Below are positions 38,270 to 46,157 of a stretch of 64,000 nt of DNA, piece by piece. Made by a program: the position numbers and the translations under genes. The DNA lies in assembly GCF_002161235.1 (NCBI RefSeq), contig NZ_NFHE01000011.1, positions 24,162-88,161 of the forward strand, read 5' to 3'. The notes beneath the pieces are model-generated. The model was not told where the DNA came from, did not search any database, and saw only the letters and a program-made list of their open reading frames with translations. Position 1 is the stretch's first letter. The number at the start of each line of letters is the position of its first letter. This DNA comes from Pseudoflavonifractor sp. An85 (GTDB lineage: Bacteria > Bacillota > Clostridia > Oscillospirales > Oscillospiraceae).

Positions 38270-38324
38270 ATAACGCTGTTATATATCACTGTTATATTCT
38301 ATCTCGAGAGGCGGGTTCTGTCAA
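38270..38324 (-). promoter_or_regulatory. Promoter and operator of the TetR gene
   Basis: On the minus strand TTGACA (38324-38319) and TAGAAT (38301-38296), spacer 17. Directly downstream the imperfect palindrome ATAACAGTG-N8-CAGCGTTAT (38295-38270) covers the transcription start and the ribosome site, a typical TetR autoregulatory layout. Confidence 0.8.
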
Positions 38325-38405
38325 GAGGGGAAATTACCCATAGAAGTATTTCAGACATTGGAGATAAAACAAGGTGAGGCAGCGTTTATACACTTCCTCA
38401 CCTTT

Positions 38406-38900
38406 CTATTTTTCTTCAAATTTATAGCCGATACCGTAGACGCTTTTTACATAGTCCGGCAGATCAGGGGAAACCCTCAATTTTCTCCGTAGATTGCTTA
38501 CATGGTTATTTACCGCTTTCCGTGAATAGTAAGTATAATCTTCTTTCCATACCAGATCCATAAGCATTTCATAGGTGAATACTCGTTTTGGATTTAAGAT
38601 AAGCAAGGAGAAGATTTCAAATTCTTTGACTGTCAGAGGAATCACATTGCCTTGCACCATCACAAGGCGTTGCTCTAAACAGAAATATAAATCACCTTCC
38701 CGGATTTCTGTTAATGGCTGATCCACCTGTAATGGAGTAAAATACTGGCCTCGAAAGTGCGTTGTATATGGAAGATCAGCCGGAATATCGCCAGCCTCAT
38801 AGTCACGAACAAATTGAGCCAACTCCTTCTTTTGATTCGGGGAAAGCAGGGAAAGCAGTTTTTTGCCTATTTGTCTGCCAGAATCCTCTAAATCCAACAC
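38406..38900 (-). CDS. Winged-helix (OmpR/PhoB-type) DNA-binding protein without receiver
   Basis: A 164-aa protein. The C-terminal about 95 residues form a Trans_reg_C domain (VIPLTVKEFEIFSLLILNPKRVFTYEMLMDLVWKEDYTYYSRKAVNNHVSNLRRKLRVSPDLPDYVKSVYGIGYKFEE). The N-terminal about 65 residues are not a receiver. GTG start at 38900, 25 bases after the DtxR gene, in the same direction. It is the last gene of the leftward importer operon and probably one of its regulators. Confidence 0.78.
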   Translation of the reverse strand: MLDLEDSGRQIGKKLLSLLSPNQKKELAQFVRDYEAGDIPADLPYTTHFRGQYFTPLQVDQPLTEIREGDLYFCLEQRLVMVQGNVIPLTVKEFEIFSLLILNPKRVFTYEMLMDLVWKEDYTYYSRKAVNNHVSNLRRKLRVSPDLPDYVKSVYGIGYKFEEK

Positions 38901-38925
38901 GGCTAATTTCCCATATCACCACCAC

Positions 38926-39291
38926 CTAACCGTCATCAAATGCTTTCTTTAATTTTTGAAACGATTCTGAACTAACTGCGTGTTCAATGCCGCAAGCATC
39001 CTGCTCTGCGGTTTCGGGATCCACGCCAGCCAATATAAGTTGCTTTGTGAAAAACAGGTGCTTTTCGTAAATCTGTTCGGCAATCTGCAATCCTAGTTCC
39101 GTTAGGGAAAGTGTACCGTCAGCATTTTTAACAAGATGGCCGGATTTTATGAGTTCCTTGACTGCCCGGCTTACGGAAGGCTTTTTTACCCCCAACTGCT
39201 CTGCGACATCTACGCATCGAACATAACCGTGCTGCTGTTTTATCATTAAGATAGCCTCCAGATAATCCTCCATCGCTGGTGTCAAAGCCAT
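38926..39291 (-). CDS. Short DtxR/MntR-family metal-dependent repressor, iron-type ligand set
   Basis: A 121-aa regulator with the DtxR HTH (ALTPAMEDYLEAILMIKQQHGYVRCVDVAEQLGVKKPSVSRAVKELIKSGHLV) and metal-binding dimerisation domain, without the SH3-like domain. Aligning by eye to MntR, the ligands are Asp9, Glu12, His78, Cys100, Glu103 and His104. The segment DACGIEH resembles EACRWEH of DtxR/IdeR, where Cys favours Fe(II); MntR has Glu there. GAGGTG precedes the ATG at 39291. It follows the binding-protein gene by 42 bases in the same operon. Likely represses the boxes at 37601, 44344 and 48084 when iron is plentiful (inference). Confidence 0.87.
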   Translation of the reverse strand: MALTPAMEDYLEAILMIKQQHGYVRCVDVAEQLGVKKPSVSRAVKELIKSGHLVKNADGTLSLTELGLQIAEQIYEKHLFFTKQLILAGVDPETAEQDACGIEHAVSSESFQKLKKAFDDG

Positions 39292-39333
39292 TGGCACACC
39301 TCCCTTCCAGAACATTCTTCGTGTTCACTACCG

Positions 39334-40965
39334 TTATTTCGCCTTTACATTGGCGATTTCAATGAACAACTGGTCGCTGCCAAAGCTGAACGAATCAATC
39401 TTGTCGCTGTTAAAGGCGGCATACTGATGCGCAGAGGTAAACGGAACCAGTACGGCTTGATCTGCCGCAAAGGTAAGCACCTCGCTATAGATTTCCTGCA
39501 CACGGTCCAAATCAGCGGTGCTGTCCAGCTCTTTAATGGTGTCCGTGCCATTTTCCATAGTAAGGGCAACCTGCCACAAAATCGGGTCGGACATCATTTC
39601 CGGGTTCATATTCGTCATGGTGAGGAACGGGTCATAGTAACCGCCGTAGGTTGTGTGGAGCGAGAAATCAAAATCGGTAGAAACCTGCGTAAACCACGTC
39701 ATATTATCCGAACCGCGAGGCGTTACTTCAAACCCTACTTCACCCAATTCCTGAGCAATTACAAGCGCCGCATCGTCCATTGTTCCCTGATTGGTGATAT
39801 AATCCAGCGTAACACTCAATTTTGCGCCATCTTTTTCGCGGATGCCATCGCCATCACTGTCTACCCAACCGGCGCTTTCCAGCAATTCTTTTGCTTTATC
39901 TGCATTGTAGCTGTATGTAGTGGCTTCTACATCGCAATACGGTAGAGAGGTATCCAGCAACTGTTCCGAAGCTGTTTCAAGACCGGAGAATACACTGTCG
40001 CTGATCGTTTCCTTATCAATCGCATAGGCCACCGCCTGCCGGACAGCGGCATCGTTAAACGGAGCCTCCTGTGTATTGAAGCCGATAAAACGGCTGTTGG
40101 AAATGCTGTCATCCAATACGGTGCCAATTCCATCCGCAGAGGAAAGTTCGGTATAACCAGCAAAGCTCAAACGGGATGTACCCGCAAGCAGATCCACTTC
40201 GCCATTGCGCAGAGCGAGAATTGCAGCATCGGGATCCGCGATCACTTTTACGGTAAATTCGTCCACATCAGGCTGTTCTCCCCAATAATTGGGATTGCGG
40301 ACGAAAGTATAAGAGGTTCCGTCACCGTCCCCGGCATACATATAGGGGCCAGTCCCCATTGTCTGGGTCAGCAGTTCTTCTTTAGTTGTCAAATCCTCAT
40401 TAAACGCATTGGGCGATACGATTCCCATTGGGTTGCACATGGCGAGGTCGTTCAAAACACCATAATAAGGAGTGGTAAGATGAATTGCCACGGTATGTTC
40501 GTCCACCACTTCAATCGACTCCGTGAGTGTTCCAATCTTACCAAAGGATGCAATATATGCTCCCAAATTGGAGAATGCCGCCTCTAAGCTGGTTTTTACT
40601 GCTTCCGCATTGAGGTCAGCACCATCCGAAAACTTCACGCCTTCTTTGAGATGGAAAGTGTAGGTCAGTCCATCATCGCTGATGTCCCACGTTTCGGCCA
40701 GCCCAGCCTTAAATTCACCATTTTCCCGAACGACGAGTGTATCGTAGCAGTTACGGGCATAGTAGGTGAAACCGTAAGTACCATTGGAAGTGGCAGGGGA
40801 CATCGCTGGATAGAAGCCGGTGGAAAAATCCCAGCTTTCTGTTGTTGTGATACTTACCGGAGTAGAATCAGAACCGGAAGTATCGGGTGTTGTACTGTTG
40901 CAGGCGCAGAGACCAAGCACCATAACGCCCGCCATCATCAGTGCAGCAAGTGATTTTAGTTTCAT
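39334..40965 (-). CDS. Family 5 solute-binding lipoprotein (Opp/NikA/CntA-like)
   Basis: A 543-aa extracellular binding protein with lipobox LGLCAC (Cys21 or so) and the family segments YDTLVV, LAETWDISDDGLTYTFHLKEGVKFSDG and QEAPFNDAAVRQAVAYAIDKETI. Family 5 proteins bind peptides, nickel or metal-metallophore complexes. Location next to an iron-type repressor favours a metal chelate over peptides, but the ligand cannot be read from sequence. It lies downstream of the two permeases and two ATPases of the same operon. Confidence 0.88.
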   Translation of the reverse strand: MKLKSLAALMMAGVMVLGLCACNSTTPDTSGSDSTPVSITTTESWDFSTGFYPAMSPATSNGTYGFTYYARNCYDTLVVRENGEFKAGLAETWDISDDGLTYTFHLKEGVKFSDGADLNAEAVKTSLEAAFSNLGAYIASFGKIGTLTESIEVVDEHTVAIHLTTPYYGVLNDLAMCNPMGIVSPNAFNEDLTTKEELLTQTMGTGPYMYAGDGDGTSYTFVRNPNYWGEQPDVDEFTVKVIADPDAAILALRNGEVDLLAGTSRLSFAGYTELSSADGIGTVLDDSISNSRFIGFNTQEAPFNDAAVRQAVAYAIDKETISDSVFSGLETASEQLLDTSLPYCDVEATTYSYNADKAKELLESAGWVDSDGDGIREKDGAKLSVTLDYITNQGTMDDAALVIAQELGEVGFEVTPRGSDNMTWFTQVSTDFDFSLHTTYGGYYDPFLTMTNMNPEMMSDPILWQVALTMENGTDTIKELDSTADLDRVQEIYSEVLTFAADQAVLVPFTSAHQYAAFNSDKIDSFSFGSDQLFIEIANVKAK

Positions 40966-41026
40966 AAATCAAACCGTCCTTTCGTTTTTTGTATATATCA
41001 CGCCCCAAGGAGCGTATATACCTATT

Positions 41027-41785
41027 TCAAATCAAGTGGGAAGCGCGCAAAAGCTGTTTGGTATAGGGGTTTTGAAATATCTTCAGATCCCCATTCCATT
41101 GACGGCTTTCGATCAGTTTCCCGTTTTGCATCACATGAATTTCGTCCGCAAGATAAAGCGCCGCGTCAATCTCATGGGTAATGAAAAGATAACAGCATTG
41201 TTCTTCCTCCTGAACTCTTTTTAGCAATTCCAAAATACTTTTGCGCAGAATGACATCCAAACCGCTGATGGATTCGTCAAAGACGATATAGCGCGGGGAA
41301 ACAGCCAGAGCACGGGCAATCCCTACGCGCTTTTGCTGCCCGCCGGAGAGTTCGCCCGTTTTCTTGTTCGCTGTTTCCTTCGGCATCCCCATACGGTCAA
41401 GCAATTCAAAAATTCTTGCCCGTTCTTTCTCTTTAGGTATATTCAGCAGGTTTCGGATTGGCTCGGCAATCGCCTGATAAACCGTAAAATGGGGGTCAAG
41501 GGCGCTTTTTCCGTCCTGCAATACCAGTTGGATTGCTTTTGCCGTTTCTTTCCGGTTTCTTTTTCCTTTGCGGGAAATCGGTTTTCCGTCCAGCAGGATT
41601 TGACCGGACGAAGGTGATTCCAGCCCCAAAATTAACCGTGACAAGGTGCTTTTTCCGCAGCCGCTTTCTCCCACCAAAGCGTAGATATGATGATCTTCCA
41701 TAGGCAGGCTCACATCAGAAACCGCATCAAACAGCAACTTATCTTCGCCTTTGTATTGTTTGCTTACATTTTTCACCTCCAGCAT
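41027..41785 (-). CDS. Opp/Nik-type ABC ATPase (DppF/NikE-like)
   Basis: A 252-aa ATPase: Walker A GESGCGKST, signature LSGGQQKR, Walker B YIVFDES (Ser in place of the usual Ala after Glu). It lacks the long C-terminal extension of peptide-type OppF, as NikE-type proteins do. The ATG at 41785 is 4 bases after the stop of its partner ATPase; an upstream in-frame start is inside that gene. Confidence 0.87.
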   Translation of the reverse strand: MLEVKNVSKQYKGEDKLLFDAVSDVSLPMEDHHIYALVGESGCGKSTLSRLILGLESPSSGQILLDGKPISRKGKRNRKETAKAIQLVLQDGKSALDPHFTVYQAIAEPIRNLLNIPKEKERARIFELLDRMGMPKETANKKTGELSGGQQKRVGIARALAVSPRYIVFDESISGLDVILRKSILELLKRVQEEEQCCYLFITHEIDAALYLADEIHVMQNGKLIESRQWNGDLKIFQNPYTKQLLRASHLI

Positions 41786-41789
41786 GTAC

Positions 41790-42575
41790 TCACCCCCATC
41801 CCAAGTGGATCGCCTCAATCAGTTCCTTGGTATAATCAGCTATTGGATTCTGTAAGACCTCTTGGGCGCAGCCTTGTTCTACCATCTGTCCTTCTTTCAA
41901 AATCAGTACATGGCCTCCGACATGCCGTGCAACATCAAAGTCATGGGTGACTAAAAGCAGTGCGCAGCCCTGCTCCTGTAGATGCAGGAATTGCTCCACC
42001 GCTTTGTCCCTGTGAATCGCGTCTAAAGCGGTAGTCGGTTCATCGGCAACCACCAGCTTTGCGTTACCGGCAATCGCAAGGGCAATGAGGCAGCGCTGGA
42101 GCATACCACCCGAAAGCTGATACGGCCTGCTGCTTAAAATCCTTTTGGTGTCTGTAAGCCCTGCCCGAGACAACGCCTGTTCATAAAGAGACAAGGCTTC
42201 CTTTTTCTTCAAATCTTGATGCAGGTTAAGAAATTCGGCCATTTGAGCACCAATTTTTCTGGAAGGGTCGAGCGCCGTCATCGGATTTTGCGGGATAAAA
42301 GCGATTTTATTGCCATAGTACAGCGCCCGTTCTTTTTCCTTTAGCTGTAAAAGCGATCTGTTATCAAAAAAGATTTCGCCATTCACTTGGAAGGCGCTGC
42401 TGTTAAGCAGCCCCAAAATTGCCCGGCAGGTCATCGTTTTTCCGCTTCCTGATTGGCCTAAAAGGATAACTGCACCCGCTTCCTCCAACGAAAAACTGAT
42501 GTCCTTCACCAAATCCTGATATGGATTTTTAAGCGCAATGCTAAGATGTTCTACCTGTAACAGCTTTTTGCTCAT
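41790..42575 (-). CDS. Opp/Nik-type ABC ATPase (DppD/NikD-like)
   Basis: A 261-aa ATPase with Walker A GQSGSGKT, signature LSGGMLQR and Walker B LVVADEPTTALD. It pairs with the ATPase at 41027. The start overlaps the stop of the upstream permease by 4 bases (ATGA). Confidence 0.88.
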   Translation of the reverse strand: MSKKLLQVEHLSIALKNPYQDLVKDISFSLEEAGAVILLGQSGSGKTMTCRAILGLLNSSAFQVNGEIFFDNRSLLQLKEKERALYYGNKIAFIPQNPMTALDPSRKIGAQMAEFLNLHQDLKKKEALSLYEQALSRAGLTDTKRILSSRPYQLSGGMLQRCLIALAIAGNAKLVVADEPTTALDAIHRDKAVEQFLHLQEQGCALLLVTHDFDVARHVGGHVLILKEGQMVEQGCAQEVLQNPIADYTKELIEAIHLGWG

Positions 42576-43396
42576 AGCACATCCTCCTGCGGCTGAAGAA
42601 TGTCCCTAAGCGCCTCGCCAAACAGATTGAAGCCTGCGGCGGCAATGAAAATGCAGATACCGGGGTAAATGAGCAGTTCCGGGTGGGAATACAACGCCAT
42701 CTGCGCTTCCTCCAGCATTGCGCCCCATTCAGCCGTTCCGCTGGGCAGACCAAGGCCGAGAAACGAAAAGCTGGAAACCGTGAGGATGGCCGAAGCTACG
42801 CCCGTTGAAAAATACACCAAAAACTGCGGAAGGATATTGGGAATTAAATGGTGAACAATAAGCTGCCACATTCCACAGCCGGACACCCTCGCGGCGACAA
42901 TGTAATCCCGCCCAAGTTCCGTTTTGGCATAGGTGCGAATAAGCTGCATAAACCGCGCCCACATGGAGATGACAACCGCCCAAATAATATTTTGCAGGCC
43001 ATTTCCCAAAACGCCGATAATCGCCACTGCGATAATGAGCGTGGGGAAAGCGATAAATACCTGGCTGATTCCTGTCACAACACGGTCAAACCAGCCGCCG
43101 ATACACGCTGTCATCATTCCAAGGATTAAACCAATCCCTCCCAACAGAATCAAAATGGGAAGCGCCAGCCCAAGGGATGCTCTTGCACCATAAAGCAAGC
43201 GGGATAATTCACACCGCCCAAGCTGATCGGTTCCAAGGGGATAATCGGCGCTCGGCGCTTGATATTTCATCAGTGGATTCACCTCGTCCGGCGCATGGGG
43301 AGCCAAAAGCGGTGCGAGAATTGCAACGGCGCAGATCAGCACAATCAGGCCAAGCCCGATGACCGCCTGCGGATTTCTCCATATTTTACGCAGCAT
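42572..43396 (-). CDS. Opp/Nik-type ABC permease (DppC/NikC-like)
   Basis: A 274-aa permease with five to six membrane helices, the N-terminal HAPDEVNPLMKYQAPSADYPLGTDQLGRCELSRLLYGARASL signature of DppC-type proteins and an EAA loop near VAARVSGCGMWQLIVHHLIPN. The ATG at 43396 has AAAGGAGG upstream and overlaps the previous permease by 11 bases. Confidence 0.9.
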   Translation of the reverse strand: MLRKIWRNPQAVIGLGLIVLICAVAILAPLLAPHAPDEVNPLMKYQAPSADYPLGTDQLGRCELSRLLYGARASLGLALPILILLGGIGLILGMMTACIGGWFDRVVTGISQVFIAFPTLIIAVAIIGVLGNGLQNIIWAVVISMWARFMQLIRTYAKTELGRDYIVAARVSGCGMWQLIVHHLIPNILPQFLVYFSTGVASAILTVSSFSFLGLGLPSGTAEWGAMLEEAQMALYSHPELLIYPGICIFIAAAGFNLFGEALRDILQPQEDVL

Positions 43397-44327
43397 CGCT
43401 TTCCTCCTTTCTCCACGGGCATAGCAAGTGGTTGAGTATTTCGCCAAACAGTTCGGCCAGAAGATACAGCGCGGCGATAATCAGCATACAAGCGCCAATC
43501 GCGTTGGCATCAGCAGCCATAATGCAGTTCATCAGGTAGTTGCCCACACCTTTGATAGAAAAGACCTTTTCCACTACGGCGCTTCCAGCAATCAGATAGC
43601 TTACATACTGGCAGAACAGGGTGATGACGGGCGGCAGGGCATTGCGGAATACCTTCTTCCAGAGGATCCTGTTTACCGTCATCCCGTTGGCACGGGCAAA
43701 GCTCACATAATCACGGTGCATTTCTTCCAGCAGTGAAGCGCGAAATACCCGTACAGTCGAGCAAATCACAGGAAAAGATAAGGTAATGGATGGCAATATC
43801 AATCCCATAATCCCCGATGCAGGCGTTACGCTGAAAATCGGGATTTCCACAGCGAAGCCAATCAACAGCAAAAAACCGAGCCAGAACGGAGGAACACAAA
43901 TTCCAAACAGCGAAACAATCCGCATGATATGGTCCGTCAGCTTGTTCTTTTTGGCCGCGCATAAAACGCCAAGCAGAATTGAAAACACGATAATTTCAGC
44001 TAACGACAGAAAAACTAATTGCAGCGTTTGCGGGAAGTAGGCTGCCAAATCCGCAGCCACCTCGTTTGTTGAAAAAATAGATTCCCCAAAGTCGCCGCGA
44101 AAGACACCGCCGATCCAGTTCAAATACCGAATCGGAAGCGGCTGATCCAAACCAAGTTCCGCGCGTACCTGTTCAATCACTTCCGGTGTAGGAGAGAGAT
44201 TTCCACGGCGCACAAGATAAGTGGCTGGGTCTGTACTGGATAATGCAGTCAGGATAAAGCACAGGATGCTTACGCCAAAGAGCAGAACCAGCAGCCGCAC
44301 GATTCGTTTTATCCAATGAGATTTCAC
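43386..44327 (-). CDS. Opp/Nik-type ABC permease (DppB/NikB-like)
   Basis: A 313-aa permease, first of the five-gene importer. LLFGVSILCFILTALSSTDPATYLV, LGLDQPLPIRYLNWIGGVFRGDFGES and the EAA loop FARANGMTVNRILWKKVFRNALPP are typical of DppB. GTG start at 44327 with AAGGAGG 5 bases before. A box-like palindrome at 44344-44361 lies 17 bases upstream, so operon transcription may be metal-controlled or may read on from the ABC pair upstream. Confidence 0.9.
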   Translation of the reverse strand: MKSHWIKRIVRLLVLLFGVSILCFILTALSSTDPATYLVRRGNLSPTPEVIEQVRAELGLDQPLPIRYLNWIGGVFRGDFGESIFSTNEVAADLAAYFPQTLQLVFLSLAEIIVFSILLGVLCAAKKNKLTDHIMRIVSLFGICVPPFWLGFLLLIGFAVEIPIFSVTPASGIMGLILPSITLSFPVICSTVRVFRASLLEEMHRDYVSFARANGMTVNRILWKKVFRNALPPVITLFCQYVSYLIAGSAVVEKVFSIKGVGNYLMNCIMAADANAIGACMLIIAALYLLAELFGEILNHLLCPWRKEESDAA

Positions 44328-44343
44328 CGTTTCCCTCCTTTCT

Positions 44344-44361
44344 GGTTAATCAAAGCTAACC
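44344..44361. promoter_or_regulatory. DtxR-type box C, upstream of the Opp/Nik-type operon
   Basis: GGTTAATCAAAGCTAACC keeps the GGTTA/TAACC ends of boxes A and B but has a less symmetric centre. It sits just upstream of the ribosome site of the first permease. Confidence 0.5.
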
Positions 44362-44376
44362 ATTGTGTCGAAGTAA

Positions 44377-44406
44377 CTGCGGCAGGCGGCATATCGCCCG
44401 CCGCAG
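44377..44406 (-). other. GC-rich hairpin between the ABC pair and the Opp/Nik-type operon
   Basis: CTGCGGC-GGC / GCC-GCCGCAG type stem (one mismatch) with an ~8-base loop. There is no T-run on either side, so it is not a standard terminator; it may stabilise or separate segments of a long leftward transcript. Confidence 0.5.
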
Positions 44407-44414
44407 TGCATAAA

Positions 44415-46157
44415 TTACTGTGCAAGTTTCCAGTTCCGCGCTTTCTGCCGGATATTCCAGAATTTTTGATAGATTCCTTTTTGTTGTATCAGTTCAGCGT
44501 GAACGCCTTTTTCTACAATTTTTCCGTTATCCACCACCAAAATCTGATCGGCATCCCGAATCGTGGACAGCCGGTGTGCAATGACAATCAGCGTCTTATT
44601 TTTTACCAAAGCGCTGATGGCCTGTTGCAAATGCACCTCGTTTTCCGGGTCAACGCTGGCGGTTGCCTCGTCAAGCAGGATAATCGGCGCGTCCTTGAGC
44701 ATGGCGCGGGCGATGGAGATCCGCTGCTTTTCTCCACCGGACAGGGTGGAGCCGCCTTCGCCAATTACCGTGTCATATCCTTGTGGCAGAGCAGAGATAA
44801 AATCGTGGCAGCAGGCTTTCTTTGCCGCTTCTACCACTTGCTCATGGGTTGCGTCCGGGCAGCCAAACTTAATATTGTTCTCAATAGTATCGTGGAACAG
44901 ATACACATTTTGAAATACCATGCTCATATTCTTCAAGAGGCTGTCACAGGTAAACTCTTTGACATCGTGGCCGCCTATGGTAATGCTGCCTTCCTGCACA
45001 TCCCAAAACCGGGCGATCAGCCTTGTAATGGTGGTTTTGCCGCCTCCAGAGGGACCGACAATCGCAGTCATGCTGCCCTGTGGAATGGAAAAACTCACAT
45101 CCTTCAAAATTGGATTGCCATTCTCATAAGCAAAGGACACATGCTCGAAGCCAATGTCAAAGGAATCCAAAGGGATGTCCCTACCGTTTTCATCAATTTT
45201 TTTTGCCTGTTTGATACGCTCTACCCGGTCAAGGGCAGCGTCCATTGTCCGAATCATTGTCGTCATCTGGCCCATAACCTCAATCGGATTGAAGATGGTA
45301 AAGGAAGCGATCAGAATAACGGCGAGATTAGCGAAAGACAGGTCGCCGCCAACAGCGAGGATTCCCGCGCACAGCATAATCATGCAGGCCGAAATACGGA
45401 ACACCATCGAATAGGTCATATTGAGCGGGGTAAATACACGCTCCACCCCATAAGAGGCAGCCGCATTGCTCTCATAGGCATCTTCAATATCGCTCAGATT
45501 TTTGTCGCACATATTGAAGGATTTTACAACGGAAATACCTTGCACGTATTCCAATGTGGCCGCAACTGCTTCGGATTGGATTTTCTGCCGCTTTGCAGAG
45601 AGCGCCTTTCCTTTTTTCTGCATGTGGCTGTAGATTGGGAAGGAAAGAAGGATGCCTGCCACGAAAATCAAACCGATACGCCAGTCAAAGGCTAAAATAC
45701 AACCCGCCATGACAATCATACTCAAAACGCCGGTTGTAACCTTATCAAGAATGTGCATAGAGTAGTTCTCGAGAAAGTTCAAATCCGTTGTAACAGTCGC
45801 CGTAATGTCTCCGACACTGTTATCATGGAAAAAGCCCATCGGCACATTCCGCAGCCGGTCGCCCAATGCAATCCGTTCTCTGGCTACAAACTCAAAGCCT
45901 GCCGTACTTTGCAGCCGGTAAACCAGATATTTGAAAATCATGCGCAGGATTAAACCTCCTGCAATCAAGCCGATAACAATACCCCATGTTTGTCCTGTAA
46001 TCGGTTGACCGTTCTGCAATTCTATCAGGACAAGAAAGACGGCGGCGATTGGCAGCAGGCCGAACATGGATTCCAGAAGGCCACAGATAAAGCTGCCCCA
46101 AATCCGTTTCGATAAGTTTCCGCTTAAACGCAGTACGCGCCGGATGATTTTCAGCAT
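44415..46157 (-). CDS. ABC transporter ATPase/permease fusion, second of pair (YbtQ/IrtB-like)
   Basis: A 580-aa half-transporter with six N-terminal membrane helices and an ATPase with Walker A GPSGGGKTT, signature LSGGEKQR and Walker B IILLDEA. The ATG at 46157 overlaps the end of the 593-aa partner by 7 bases. It is similar in layout to the pair at 34020-37527, so the island has two such heterodimers. Confidence 0.87.
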   Translation of the reverse strand: MLKIIRRVLRLSGNLSKRIWGSFICGLLESMFGLLPIAAVFLVLIELQNGQPITGQTWGIVIGLIAGGLILRMIFKYLVYRLQSTAGFEFVARERIALGDRLRNVPMGFFHDNSVGDITATVTTDLNFLENYSMHILDKVTTGVLSMIVMAGCILAFDWRIGLIFVAGILLSFPIYSHMQKKGKALSAKRQKIQSEAVAATLEYVQGISVVKSFNMCDKNLSDIEDAYESNAAASYGVERVFTPLNMTYSMVFRISACMIMLCAGILAVGGDLSFANLAVILIASFTIFNPIEVMGQMTTMIRTMDAALDRVERIKQAKKIDENGRDIPLDSFDIGFEHVSFAYENGNPILKDVSFSIPQGSMTAIVGPSGGGKTTITRLIARFWDVQEGSITIGGHDVKEFTCDSLLKNMSMVFQNVYLFHDTIENNIKFGCPDATHEQVVEAAKKACCHDFISALPQGYDTVIGEGGSTLSGGEKQRISIARAMLKDAPIILLDEATASVDPENEVHLQQAISALVKNKTLIVIAHRLSTIRDADQILVVDNGKIVEKGVHAELIQQKGIYQKFWNIRQKARNWKLAQ

